A DNA stretch of 64,000 nt from Ianthella basta. Lineage: Eukaryota; Porifera; Demospongiae; Verongiida; Ianthellidae. Position 1 is the first letter of the stretch. Each line of letters opens with the position of its first letter. Of the stretch, positions 32,063-44,009 are shown piece after piece. Position numbers and translations under genes: made by a program. Location: positions 1,843,012 through 1,907,011 of the forward strand of contig OZ025874.1 of assembly GCA_964019415.1 (NCBI GenBank). The letters run 5' to 3'. The notes below the pieces were generated by a model that saw only the letters and a list, made by a program, of their open reading frames with translations, was not told where the DNA came from and did not search any database.

Positions 32063-32678
32063 CTGTTTGCATACAATAAGGAGTGAAATGAATATAAGGA
32101 AAACTTCATATAACGACAACTATCTATTGCATGCCATAGTGGCAGCCTTGAAAGACTGTAGTGTTTAACTGCTCAGCCATTGTGAATTACAAAGGTAGAT
32201 ATCAGATATTAACACAAAATTATCAGTCTTGTTTGCTCATTCAATTTTAGCACCTGCAGAAGTTGCACTAATGAGAATAGATTGGACTAAGAGTGTGTTC
32301 ATTATAGCTGCATACATCATTGTAAGCTTGTATATATACAATCTAAGCCTTTGAGCATGTTTTGTCATTATAACACAAATTGATCAAGTCATGACAGTTT
32401 CTTTTTGATCATGATTATTAACTTACTGTTGCTATGACACTCAGCAATATATACAGCTGTCAATTTGGAATTCCTAAAAGGCAAGGCCCTAACCTACCTC
32501 ACTGATACCATTACGGAGTCCTTAAGTTCCAGAATCCACAGCCATTTCACAAGATACGCTGTAAAACAGGGTGTGATTGTCCCATGTGCCTTCACAGAAT
32601 TTGAAAGAAAATCATTTACTCATCAATTTGCAATCACTGTCAATTCTAATTTTTTCCGCTGATATATGCCGTCCTGCA

Positions 32679-32763
32679 TGCAATAACCTTACAAACCAAT
32701 ATACTATGCAATAACCTTACAAACCAATATACTATGCAATAACCTTACAAACCAATATACTAT
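32679..32763. repeat. 28-bp tandem repeat, 3 copies
   Basis: Three perfect or nearly perfect copies of a unit containing CAATAACCTTACAAACCAAT followed by ATACTATG. Confidence 0.9.
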
Positions 32764-32832
32764 TACATAGCTACATGATTGAACCTGTACTGTGATTATA
32801 TAATTATAATTTAGTGTATGTTTCTTTCTTTT

Positions 32833-32935
32833 ACTGGGCTCCCTGGAAAGTGGTTTATTATGACTAAGTGGAGTTCCAGTATAGTAATGATAATGAAATG
32901 AAATGGAATGAAATAAAATGAATTATATGCACTTT
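32833..32935 (+). repeat. SINE-like 3' end with GAAAT tail
   Basis: CTGGGCTCCCTGG ... CTAAGTGGAGTTCCAG, then TAATGATAATGAAATGAAATG. A similar GAAAT tail is seen at 24245-24268. Tentative family as for 26498-26580. Confidence 0.3.
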
Positions 32936-33014
32936 CCTTGTGAAGTTAAGTTAAGCTCTGCTAGCAAGCTCAGCTAGCTATTTGCTACTGCAGCTCTTTG
33001 ATGTACCGCTCGCC

Positions 33015-33190
33015 CACTCACACCATACAAGTCCCTTGTGTCCATGAGATAACTTCCTTACCCCATACAATTAACTCCCTTAAATATATTAGATAACTTC
33101 CTCACATCATACAACTAAGTTCCTTGTGTCTATGAAATAACTTCTTCACACCATACAAGTCCCTTGTGTCCATGAGATAACTTCCTGTGC
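33015..33190. repeat. Degenerate ~45-50-bp tandem repeat, about 4 copies
   Basis: Repeated blocks of CACACCATACAAGTCCCTTG, TGTCCATGAGATAACTTCC and variants. The outer copies (first and last) are closest to each other. Confidence 0.75.
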
Positions 33191-36100
33191 ATCCATGTGC
33201 TGTGGTCAGTGAGACTGCTGACCTGTGCAGACATACAAGCTCACCACAGACCACAAGGGAATTTGCAATTACCTTTTCTGCTATAGACAAATGTACAGCA
33301 TTGCAGAGATAGCCTGAGTGACTACCACATAAATGGCAATTTTTAATGCTCATAGCCTAGAGATCTAGAATGGGTGATGACAAGGATCAAGGACACTTGC
33401 ATGATGGGTTTAGGAGAATGAATTCATATAAAACAGTTTGGAATTGTGGTCTATATGGACAGAATGTTCATAATCATTTTGCTGCCCATACTGTGTGTGT
33501 GTGCACACAAAAACAAGCATTTTTTTGAATCACACATGAACAGACATACGTACTAGTGCGCGCACAAAGGCACTAGCTATAGTGCACAGCCCATTGCAGT
33601 TTTGCAAAATTTCTGTTGAATTTACTAGATAGGCACGTACAGCCCTGGACACTATGTATTATATGGTTAGTGTACTAGGGGAACACTACATATAAAATAG
33701 GTTGAGTACTAGGGGGATACTATATATTGAATGGGTAGAGTACTAGGGGGACACTACGTATCAAATGGGTAGTGTTCTAGGGGGACACTACGTATTAAAT
33801 GTGTAGTGTACTATGGGGACACTACGTAATAAATGTGTAGTGTACTATGGGGACACTACGTATTAAATGTGTAGTGTCCTAAGGGGACACTACGCATTAA
33901 ATGTGTAGTGTACTAGGGGGACACAATGTATTAAATGGGGAGTGTCCTAGGAGGACACTATGTATTAAATGGGTAGTGTCCTAGGGACACTAAGTATTAA
34001 ATGGGTAGTGTACTAGGGGGACACTACGTATTAAATGGGTAGTGTCCTAAGAGGACACTACGCATTAAATGTGTAGTGTACTAGGGGGACACAATGTATT
34101 AAATGGGGAGTGTCCTAGGGGGACACTATGTATTAAATGTGTAGTGTACTAGGGGGACACAATGTATTAAATGGGGAGTGTCCCAGGGGGACACTATGTA
34201 TTAAATGGGTAGTGTCCTAGGGACACTATGTATTAAATGGGTAGTGTACTAGGGGGACACTACATATTAAATGGGTAGTGTACTAGGGGGACACTAAGTA
34301 TTAAATGGGTAGTGTACTAAAGGTACACTACGTATTAAATGGACAGTGCACTAGGGGGACACTCTGTATTAAATGGGGAGTGTCCTAGGGGGACACTACG
34401 TATTAAATGGATAGTGCACTAGGGGGACACTATGTATTAAATGGGTCGTGTCCTAGGGGGACACTACGCATCAAATGGGTAGTGTCCTAGGGGGACACTA
34501 CGTATTAAATGGGTAGTGTCCTAGGGGAACACTACGCATTAAATGGGTAGTGTCCTAAGGGGACAGTACGCATTAAATGGGTAGTGTCCTAAGGGGATGC
34601 TACGCATTAAATGGGTAGTGTCCTAGGGGGACACTACGTATTAAATGGGGAGTGTAATAGGGGGACACTACGTATTAAATGGGTAGTATACTAGGGGAAC
34701 ACCACGCATTAAATGTGTAGTGTACTAGGGGACACTACGCATTAAATGTGTAGTGTACTAGGGGGACACAATGTATTAAATGGGGAGTGTCCTAGGGGGA
34801 CACTATGTATTAAATGGGTAGTGTCTTAGGGACACTATGTATTAAATGGGTAGTGTACTAGGGGGACACTACGTATTAAATGGGTAGTGTCCTAAGGGGA
34901 CACTATGTATTAAATGGGTCGTGTCCTAGGGGGACACAACGCATCAAATGGGTAGTATCCTAGGGGGACACTACGTATTAAATGGGTAGTGTCCTAAGGG
35001 GACGCTACGCATTAAATGGGTAGCGTTCTAGGGGGAAACCACGTATTAAATGTGTAGTGTCCTAAGGGGACACTACGTATTAAATGGGGAGTGTCCTAGG
35101 GGGACCCTATGTATTAAATGGGTAGTGTCCTAAGGGGACACTACGCATTAAATGTGTAGTGTACTAGGGGGACACAATGTATTAAATGGGGAGTGTCCTA
35201 GGGGGACCCTATGTATTAAATGGGTAGTGTCCTAAGGGGACACTACGCATTAAATGTGTAGTGTACTAGGGGGACACAATGTATTAAATGGGGAGTGTTC
35301 TAGGGGGACACTATGTATTAAATGGGTAGTGTCCTAGGGACACTATGTATTAAATGGGTAGTGTACTAGGGGGACACTAAGTATTAAATGGGTAGTGTCC
35401 TAAGGGGACACTAAGTATTAAATGGGTAGTGTCCTAGGGGGACACTAAGCATTAAATGGGTAGTGTACTAGGGGGACACTAAGTATTAAATGGGTAGTGT
35501 CCTAGGGGGACACTATGTATTAAATGGGTTGTGTCCTAGGGGGACACTATGTATTAAATGGGTCGTGTACTAGGGGGACACTACGTATTAAATGGGTAGT
35601 GTTCTAAGGGGACACTACGCATTAAATGGGTAGTGTCCTAAGGGGACGCTACGCATTAAATGGGTAGTGTACTAAGGGGACACTACGCATTAAATGGGTA
35701 GCGTCCTAAGGGGAAACCACGTATTAAATGTGTAGTGTCCTACGGGGACACTACGTATTAAATGGGGAGTGTCCTAGGGGGACACTATGTATCAATTGGG
35801 TAGTGTACTATGGGGACACTACGTATTAAATGGGTAGTGTACTAGGGGGACACTACGTATTAAATGGGTAGTGTACTAAGGGGACGCTACGCATTAAATG
35901 GATAGTGTCCTAGGGGCAAACCACGTATTAAATGGGTAGTGTACTAGGGGGACACAAAGTATTAAATGGGTAGTGTACTAGGGGGACACTACGTATTAAA
36001 TGGGTAGTGTACTAGGGGGACACTATGTATTAAATGGGTAGTGTACTAGGGGGACACAATGTATTAAATGGGTAGTGTACTAGAGAGACACTACGTATTA

Positions 36101-39100
36101 AATGGATAGTGTCCTAAGGGGACACTACGTATTAAATGGGTAGTGTACTTGGGGACACTACGTATTAAATGAATAGTGCACTAGGGGGACACTACATATT
36201 AAATGGATAGTGTACTAGGAGGACACTATGTATTAAATGTGTAGTGTACTAGGGGGACACAATGTATTAAATGGGGAGTGTCCTAGGGGGACACTATGTA
36301 TTAAATGGGTAGTGTACTAGGGGGACACTACGTATTAAATGGGAAGTGTCCTAAGGGGACACTACGCATTAAATGTGTAGTGTACTAGGGGGACACAATG
36401 TATTAAATGGGTAGTGTCCTAAGGGGACACTATGCATTAAATGTGTAGTGTACTAGGGGGACACAATGTATTAAATGGGTAGTGTCCTAGGGGGACACTA
36501 TGTAATAAATGGGGAGTGTCCTAGGGGGACACTATGTATTAAATGGGGAGTGTCCTAGGGGAACACCAAGCATTAAATGTGTAGTGTCCTAAGGGGACAC
36601 TACGCATTAAATGTGTAGTGTACTAGGGGGACACAATGTATTAAATGGAGAGTGTCCTAGGGGGACACTATGTATTAAATGGGTAGTGTCCTAGGGACAC
36701 TATGTATTAAATGGGTAGTGTACTAGGGGGACACTACGTATTAAATGGGTAGTGTCCTAGGGGGACACTACGTATTAAATGGGTAGTGTCCTAGGGGGAC
36801 ACTACGTATTAAATGGGTAGTGTACTAGGGGGACACTACGTATTAAATGGATAGTGTACTAGGTGGACACTATGTATTAAATGGGTCGTGTCCTAGGGGG
36901 ACACTACGCATCAAATGGGTAGTGTCCTAGGGGGACACTACGTATTCAATGGGTAGTGTCCTAAGGGGACACTACGCATTAAATGGGAAGTGTCCTAAGG
37001 GGACACTACGCATTAAATGGGTAGTGTCCTAAGGGGACGCTATGCATTAAATGGGTAGTGTCCTAGGGGGAAACCACGTTTTAAATGTGTAGTGTTCTAG
37101 GGGGACACTACGTATTAAATGGGTAGTGTCCTAGGGGGACACTACGCATTAAATGTGTAGTGTCCTAAGGGGACACTACGCATTAAATGTGTAGTGTCCT
37201 AAGGGGACGCTACGCATTAAATGGGTAGTGTCCTAGGGGGAAACCACGTTTTAAATGTGTAGTGTCCTAAGGGGACACTATGTATTAAATGGGTAGTGTC
37301 CTAGGGGGACACTACGCATTAAATGGGTAGTGTCCTAAGGGGACACTACGCATAAAATGGGTAGTGTACTAAGGCGATGCTACGCATTAAATGGGTAGCG
37401 TCCTAGGGGGAAACCACGTATTAAATGTGTAGTGTCCTAAGGGGACACTACGTATTAAATGGGCAGTGTCCTAGGGGACACTATGTATTAAATGGGTAGT
37501 GTACTAGGGGGACACTATGTATTAAATGGGTAGTGTACTAGGGGGACACTACGCATTAAATGGGTAGTGTACTAAGGGGACGCTATGCATTAAATGGGTA
37601 GCGTCCTAGGGGGAAACCACGTATTAAATGTGTCGTGTCCTAAGGGGACACTACGCATTAAATGGGTAGTGTCCTAGGGGGACACTATGTATTAAATGTG
37701 TAGTGTACTAGGGGGACACAATGTATTAAATGGGTAGTGTCCTAGGGGGACACTATGTAATAAATGGGGAGTGTCCTAGGGGGACACTATGTATTAAATG
37801 GGGAGTGTCCTAGGGGAACACCAAGTATTAAATGTGTAGTGTCCTAAGGGGACACTACGCATTAAATGTGTAGTGTACTAGGGGGACACAATGTATTAAA
37901 TGGAGAGTGTCCTAGGGGGACACTATGTATTAAATGGGTAGTGTACTAGGGACACTATGTATTAAATGGGTAGTGTACTAGGGGGACACTACGTATTAAA
38001 TGGGTAGTGTCCTAGGGGGACACTAAGTATTAAATGGGTAGTGTACTAGGGGGACACTACGTATTAAATGGATAGTGTACTAGGGAGACACTATGTATTA
38101 AATGGGTCGTGTTCTAGGGGGACACTACGCATCAAATGGGTAGTGTCCTAGGGGGACACTACGTATTCAATGGGTAGTGTCCTAAGGGGACACTACGCAT
38201 TAAATGGGAAGTGTCCTAAGGGGACACTACGCATTAAATGGGCAGTGTCCTAAGGGGACGCTACGCATTAAATGGGTAGTGTCCTAGGGAAAAACCACGT
38301 TTTAAATGTGTAGTGTCCTAGGGGGACACTACGTATTAAATGGGTAGTGTCCTAGGGGGACACTACGCATTAAATGTGTAGTGTCCTAAGGGGACACTAC
38401 GCATTAAATGGGTAGTGTCCTAGGGGGACGCTACGCATTAAATGGGTAGTGTCCTAGGGGGAAACCACGTTTTAAATGTGTAGTGTCCTAAGGGGACACT
38501 ATGTATTAAATGGGTAGTGTCCTAGGGGGACACTACGCATTAAATGGGTAGTGTCCTAAGGGGACGCTATGCATTAAATGGGTAGTGTACTAAGGGGATG
38601 CTACGCATTAAATGGGTAGTGTCCTAGGGGGAAACCACGTATTAAATGTGTAGTGTCCTAAGGGGACACTACGTATTAAATGGGCAGTGTCCTAGGGGAC
38701 ACTACGTATTAAATGGGTAGTGTACTAGGGGGACACTATGTATTAAATGGGTAGTGTACTAGGGGGACACTACGCATTAAATGGGTAGTGTACTAAGGGG
38801 ACACTATGCATTAAATGGGTAGCGTCCTAGGGGGAAACCACGTATTAAATGTGTAGTGTCCTAAGGGGACACTACGCATTAAATGGGTAGTGTCCTAGGG
38901 GGACACTACGTATTAAATGGGGAGTGTCCTAGGGGGACACTATGTATTAAATGGGTAGTGTCCTAGGGGGACACTATGTATTAAATGTGTAGTGTACTAG
39001 GGGGACACAATGTATTAAATGGGTAGTGTCCTAGGGGGACACAATGTATTAAATGGGGAGTGTCCTAGGGGGACACTATGTATTAAATGGGGAGTGTTCT

Positions 39101-40536
39101 AGGGGAACACCAAGTATTAAATGTGTACTGTCCTAAGGGGACACTACGCATTAAATGTGTAGTGTACTAGGGGGACACAATGTATTAAATGGAAAGTGTA
39201 CTAGGGGGACACTATGTATTAAATGGGTAGTGTACTAGGGACACTATGTATTAAAATGTGTAGTGTACTAGGGGGACACTATGTATTGAATGGGTAGTGT
39301 CCTAGGGGGACACAATGTATTAAATGGGTAGTGTCCTAGGGGGACACTACGTATTAAATGTGTAGTGTACTAGGGGGACACTATGTATTAAATGTGTAGT
39401 GTACTAGGGGGACACAATGTATTAAATGGAGAGTGTCCTAGGGGGACACTACGTATTAAACGGATAGTGTACTAGGGGGACACTATGTATTAAATGTGTA
39501 GTGTACTAGGGGGACACAATGTATTAAATGGGGAGTGTCCTAGGGGGACACTATGTATTAAAGGGGGTGTGTACTAGGGGGACACTACGTATTAAATGGG
39601 AAGTGTCCTAAGGGGACACTACGCATTAAATGTGTAGTGTACTAGGGGGACACAATGTATTAAATGGGTAGTGTCCTAGGGGGACACTATGTATTAAATG
39701 TGTAGTGTACTAGGGGGACACAATGTATTAAATGGGTAGTGTCCTAAAGGGACACTATGTATTAAATGGGGAGTGTCCTAGGGGGACACTATGTATTAAA
39801 TGGGGAGTGTCCTAGGGGAACACCAAGTATTAAATGTGTAGTGTCCTAAGGGGACACTACGCATTAAATGGGTAGTGTACTAGGGGGACACAATGTTTTA
39901 AATGGAGAGTGTCCTAGGGGGACACTATGTATTAAATGGGGAGTGTCCTAGGGACACTATGTATTAAATGGGTAGTGTACTAGGGGGACACTACGTATTA
40001 AATGGGTAGTGTCCTAGGGGGACACTAAGTATTAAATGGGTAGTGTCCTAGAGGGACACTATGTATTAAATGGATAGTGTACTAGGGGGACACTATGTAT
40101 TAAATGGGTCGTGTCCTAGGGGGACACTACGCATCAAATGGGTAGTGTCCTAGGGGGACACTACGTATTAAATGGGTAGTGTACTAGGGGGACACTACGC
40201 ATTAAATGGGAAGTGTCCTAAGGGGACACTACGCATTAAATGGATAGTGTCCTAAGGGGACGCTACGCATTAAATGGGTAGTGTCCTAGGGGGAAACCAC
40301 GTTTTAAATGTGTAGTGTCTTAGGGGGACACTACGTATTAAATGGGTAGTGTCCTAGGGGGACACTACGCATTAAATGGGTAGTGTCCTAAGGGGACACT
40401 ACGCATTAAATGGGTAGTGTCCTAAGGGGACGCTACGCATTAAATGGGTAGTGTCCTAGGGAAAAACCACGTTTTGAATGTGTAGTGTCCTAAGGGGACA
40501 CTATGTATTAAATGGGTAGTGTACTAGGGGGACACT

Positions 40537-40551
40537 ACCCATTTAATACAT
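40537..40551. other. Inverted spacer inside the satellite
   Basis: ACCCATTTAATACAT here is the exact reverse complement of a normal spacer (ATGTATTAAATGGGT), while the arms on each side (GACACT at 40531-40536, AGTGTCC at 40552-40558) keep their normal order. I saw only this one inverted spacer in the array. Confidence 0.85.
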
Positions 40552-42099
40552 AGTGTCCTAAGGGGACGCTACGCATTAAATGGGTAGTGTACTAAGGGGA
40601 TGCTACGCATTAAATGGGTAGCGTCCTAGGGGGAAACCACGAATTATATGTGTAGTGTCCTAAGGGGACACTACGTATTAAATGGGCAGTGTCCTAGGGG
40701 ACACTATGTAATAAATGGGTAGTGTACTAGGGGGACACAATGTATTAAATGGGGAGTGTCCTAGGGGGACACTATGTATTAAATGGGTAGTGTCCTAGAG
40801 ACACTATGTATTAAATGGGTAGTGTACTAGGGGGACACTAAGTATTAAATGGGTAGTGTCCTAAGGGGACACTAAGTATTAAATGGGTAGTGTCCTAGGG
40901 GGACACTAAGTATTAAATGGGTAGTGTACTAGGGGGACACTACGTATTAAAAGGGTAGTGTACTAGGGGGACACAATGTATTAAATGTGTAGTGTACTAG
41001 GGGGACACAATGTATTAAATGGGTAGTGTCCCAGGGGGACACTATGTATTAAATGGGGAGTGTCCTAGGGGGACACTATGTATTAAATGGGGAGTGTCCT
41101 AGGGGAACACCAAGTATTAAATGTGTAGTGTCCTAAGGGGACACTACGCATTAAATGTGTAGTGTACTAGGGGGACACAATGTATTAAATGGAGAGTGTC
41201 CTAGGGGGACACTATGTATTAATGGGGAGTGTCCTAGGGACACTATGTATTAAATGGGTAGTGTACTAGGGGGACACTACGTATTAAATGGGTAGTGTCC
41301 TAGGGGGACACAATGTATTTAATGGGTAGCGTCCTAGGGGGACACTACGTATTAAATGGGTAGTGTCCTAAGGGGACACTACGCATTAAATGTGTAGTGT
41401 ACTAGGGGGACACAATGTATTAAATGGAGAGTGTCCTAGGGGGACACTATGTATTAAATGGGGAGTGTCCTAGGGACACTATGTATTAAATGGGTAGTGT
41501 ACTAGGGGGACACTACGTATTAAATGGGTAGTGTCCTAGGGGGACACAATGTATTAAATGGGGAGTGTCCTAGGGGGACACTACGTATTAAATGGGTAGT
41601 GTCCTAGGGGGACACTACGTATTAAATGGATAGTGTACTAGGGGGACACTATGTATTAAATGGGTCGTGTCCTAGGGGGACACTACGCATCAAATGGGTA
41701 GTGTCCTAGGGGGACACTACGTATTAAATGGGTAGTGTCCTAGGGGGACACTACGTATTAAATGGGAAGTGTCCTAAGGGGACACTACGCATTAAATGGG
41801 TAGTGTCCTAAGGGGACGCTACGCATTAAATGGGTAGTGTCCTAGGGGGAAGCCACGTTTTAAATGTGTAGTGTCCTAGGGGGACACTACGTATTAAATG
41901 GGTAGTGTCCTAGGAGGACACTACGCATTAAATGTGTAGTGTCCTAAGGGGACACTACGCATTAAATGGGTAGTGTCCTAGGGGGACGCTACGCATTAAA
42001 TGGGTAGTGTCCTAGGGGGAAACCACGTTTTAAATGTGTAGTGTCCTAAGGGGACACTATGTATTAAATGGGTAGTGTCCTAGGGGGACACTACGCATT

Positions 42100-43900
42100 A
42101 AATGGGTAGTGTCCTAAGGGGACGCTACGCATTAAATGGGTAGTGTACTAAGGAAATGCTACGCATTAAATGGGTAGCGTCCTAGGGGGAAACCACGTAT
42201 TAAATGTGTAGTGTCCTAAGGGGACACTACGTATTAAATGGGCAGTGTCCTAGGGGACACTATGTATTAAATGGGTAGTGTACTAGGGGAACACTACGTA
42301 TTAAATGGGTAGTGTACTAGGGGGACACTACGCATTAAATGGGTAGTATACTAGGGGGACACTACGCATTAAATGGGTAGTGTACTAGGGGGACACTACG
42401 CATTAAATGGGTAGTGTACTAGGGGGACACTACGCATTAAATGGGTAGTGTACTAGGGGGACACTACGCATTAAATGGGTAGTGTCTTAGGGGGACACTA
42501 CGTATTAAATGGGGAGTGTCCTAGGGGGACACTATGTATTAAATGGGTAGTGTACTAGGGGGACACTATGTATTAAATGGGTAGTGTACTAGGGGGACAC
42601 TACGTATTAAATGGGTAATGTACTAGGGGGACACTACGTTTTTAATGGGTAGGATTCTAGGGGAACACCACGTATTAAATGTGTAGTGTCCTAAGGGGAC
42701 ACTACGCATTAAATGTGTAGTGTACTAGGGGGACACAATGTATTAAATGGGGAGTGTTCTAGGGGGACACTATGTATTAAATGGGTAGTGTCCTAAGGGG
42801 ACACTACGCATTAAATGGGTAGTGTCCTAGGAGGACACTACGCATTAAATGTGTAGTGTCCTAAGGGGACACTACGCATTAAATGTGTAGTGTCCTAAGG
42901 GGACACTACGCATTAAATGGGTAGTGTCCTAGGGGGACGCTACGCATTAAATGGGTAGTGTCCTAGGGGGAAACCACGTTTTAAATGTGTAGTGTCCTAA
43001 GGGGACACTATGTATTAAATGGGTAGTGTCCTAGGGGGACACTACGCATTAAATGGGTAGTGTCCTAAGGGGACGCTACGCATTAAATGGGTAGTGTACT
43101 AAGGAAATGCTACGCATTAAATGGGTAGCGTCCTAGGGGGAAACCACGTATTAAATGTGTAGTGTCCTAAGGGGACACTACGTATTAAATGGGCAGTGTC
43201 CTAGGGGACACTATGTATTAAATGGGTAGTGTACTAGGGGAACACTACGTATTAAATGGGTAGTGTACTAGGGGGACACTACGCATTAAATGGGTAGTAT
43301 ACTAGGGGGACACTACGCATTAAATGGGTAGTGTACTAGGGGGACACTACGCATTAATTGGGTAGTGTACTAGGGGGACACTACGCATTAAATGGGTAGT
43401 GTACTAGGGGGACACTACGCATTAAATGGGTAGTGTCTTAGGGGGACACTACGTATTAAATGGGGAGTGTCCTAGGGGGACACTATGTATTAAATGGGTA
43501 GTGTACTAGGGGGACACTATGTATTAAATGGGTAGTGTACTAGGGGGACACTACGTATTAAATGGGTAATGTACTAGGGGGACACTACGTTTTTAATGGG
43601 TAGGGTTCTAGGGGAACACCACGTATTAAATGTGTAGTGTCCTAAGGGGACACTACGCATTAAATGTGTAGTGTACTAGGGGGACACAATGTATTAAATG
43701 GGGAGTGTTCTAGGGGGACACTATGTATTAAATGGGTAGTGTCCTAAGGGGACACTACGCATTAAATGGGTAGTGTACTAGGGGGACACAATGTATTAAA
43801 TGGGGAGTGTACTAGGGGGACACTATGTATTAAATGGGTAGTGTCCTAGGGACACTATGTATTAAATGGGTAGTGTACTAGGGGGACACTAAGTATTAAA
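42100..43900. repeat. 951-bp tandem block within the satellite
   Basis: A rare variant containing AAGGAAATGCTACG occurs near 42151 and again at 43102, a 951-bp shift. The neighbouring variants, including GTAATGTACTAGG and ACGTTTTTAATGG, recur in the same order. 951 is 28 units less one base. Confidence 0.75.
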
Positions 43901-44009
43901 TGGGTAGTGTCCTAAGGGGACACTAAGTATTAAATGGGTAGTGTCCTAGGGGGACACTAAGTATTAAATGGGTAGTGTACTAGGGGGACACTACGTATTA
44001 AAAGGGTAG

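Larger units (their letters stand above)
32063..33644. other. Sequence between gene D and the satellite, no gene
   Basis: No signal-peptide exon, domain exon or other gene is supported. The stretch holds a three-copy 28-bp repeat (32679-32763), a SINE-like tail with GAAAT-type repeats (32833-32935) and a ~45-50-bp degenerate repeat (33015-33190). Confidence 0.6.

Noticed and set aside
32395-32470. Donor-like CAACAGTAAGT on the minus strand as the gene D first exon
   Set aside because: No in-frame ATG with a hydrophobic run precedes it, and the phase does not match.
33102-33353. 83-residue minus-strand open frame as the missing gene D signal-peptide exon
   Set aside because: Part of it overlaps the degenerate tandem repeat, the N-terminus is not hydrophobic, and there is no suitable phase 1 donor.
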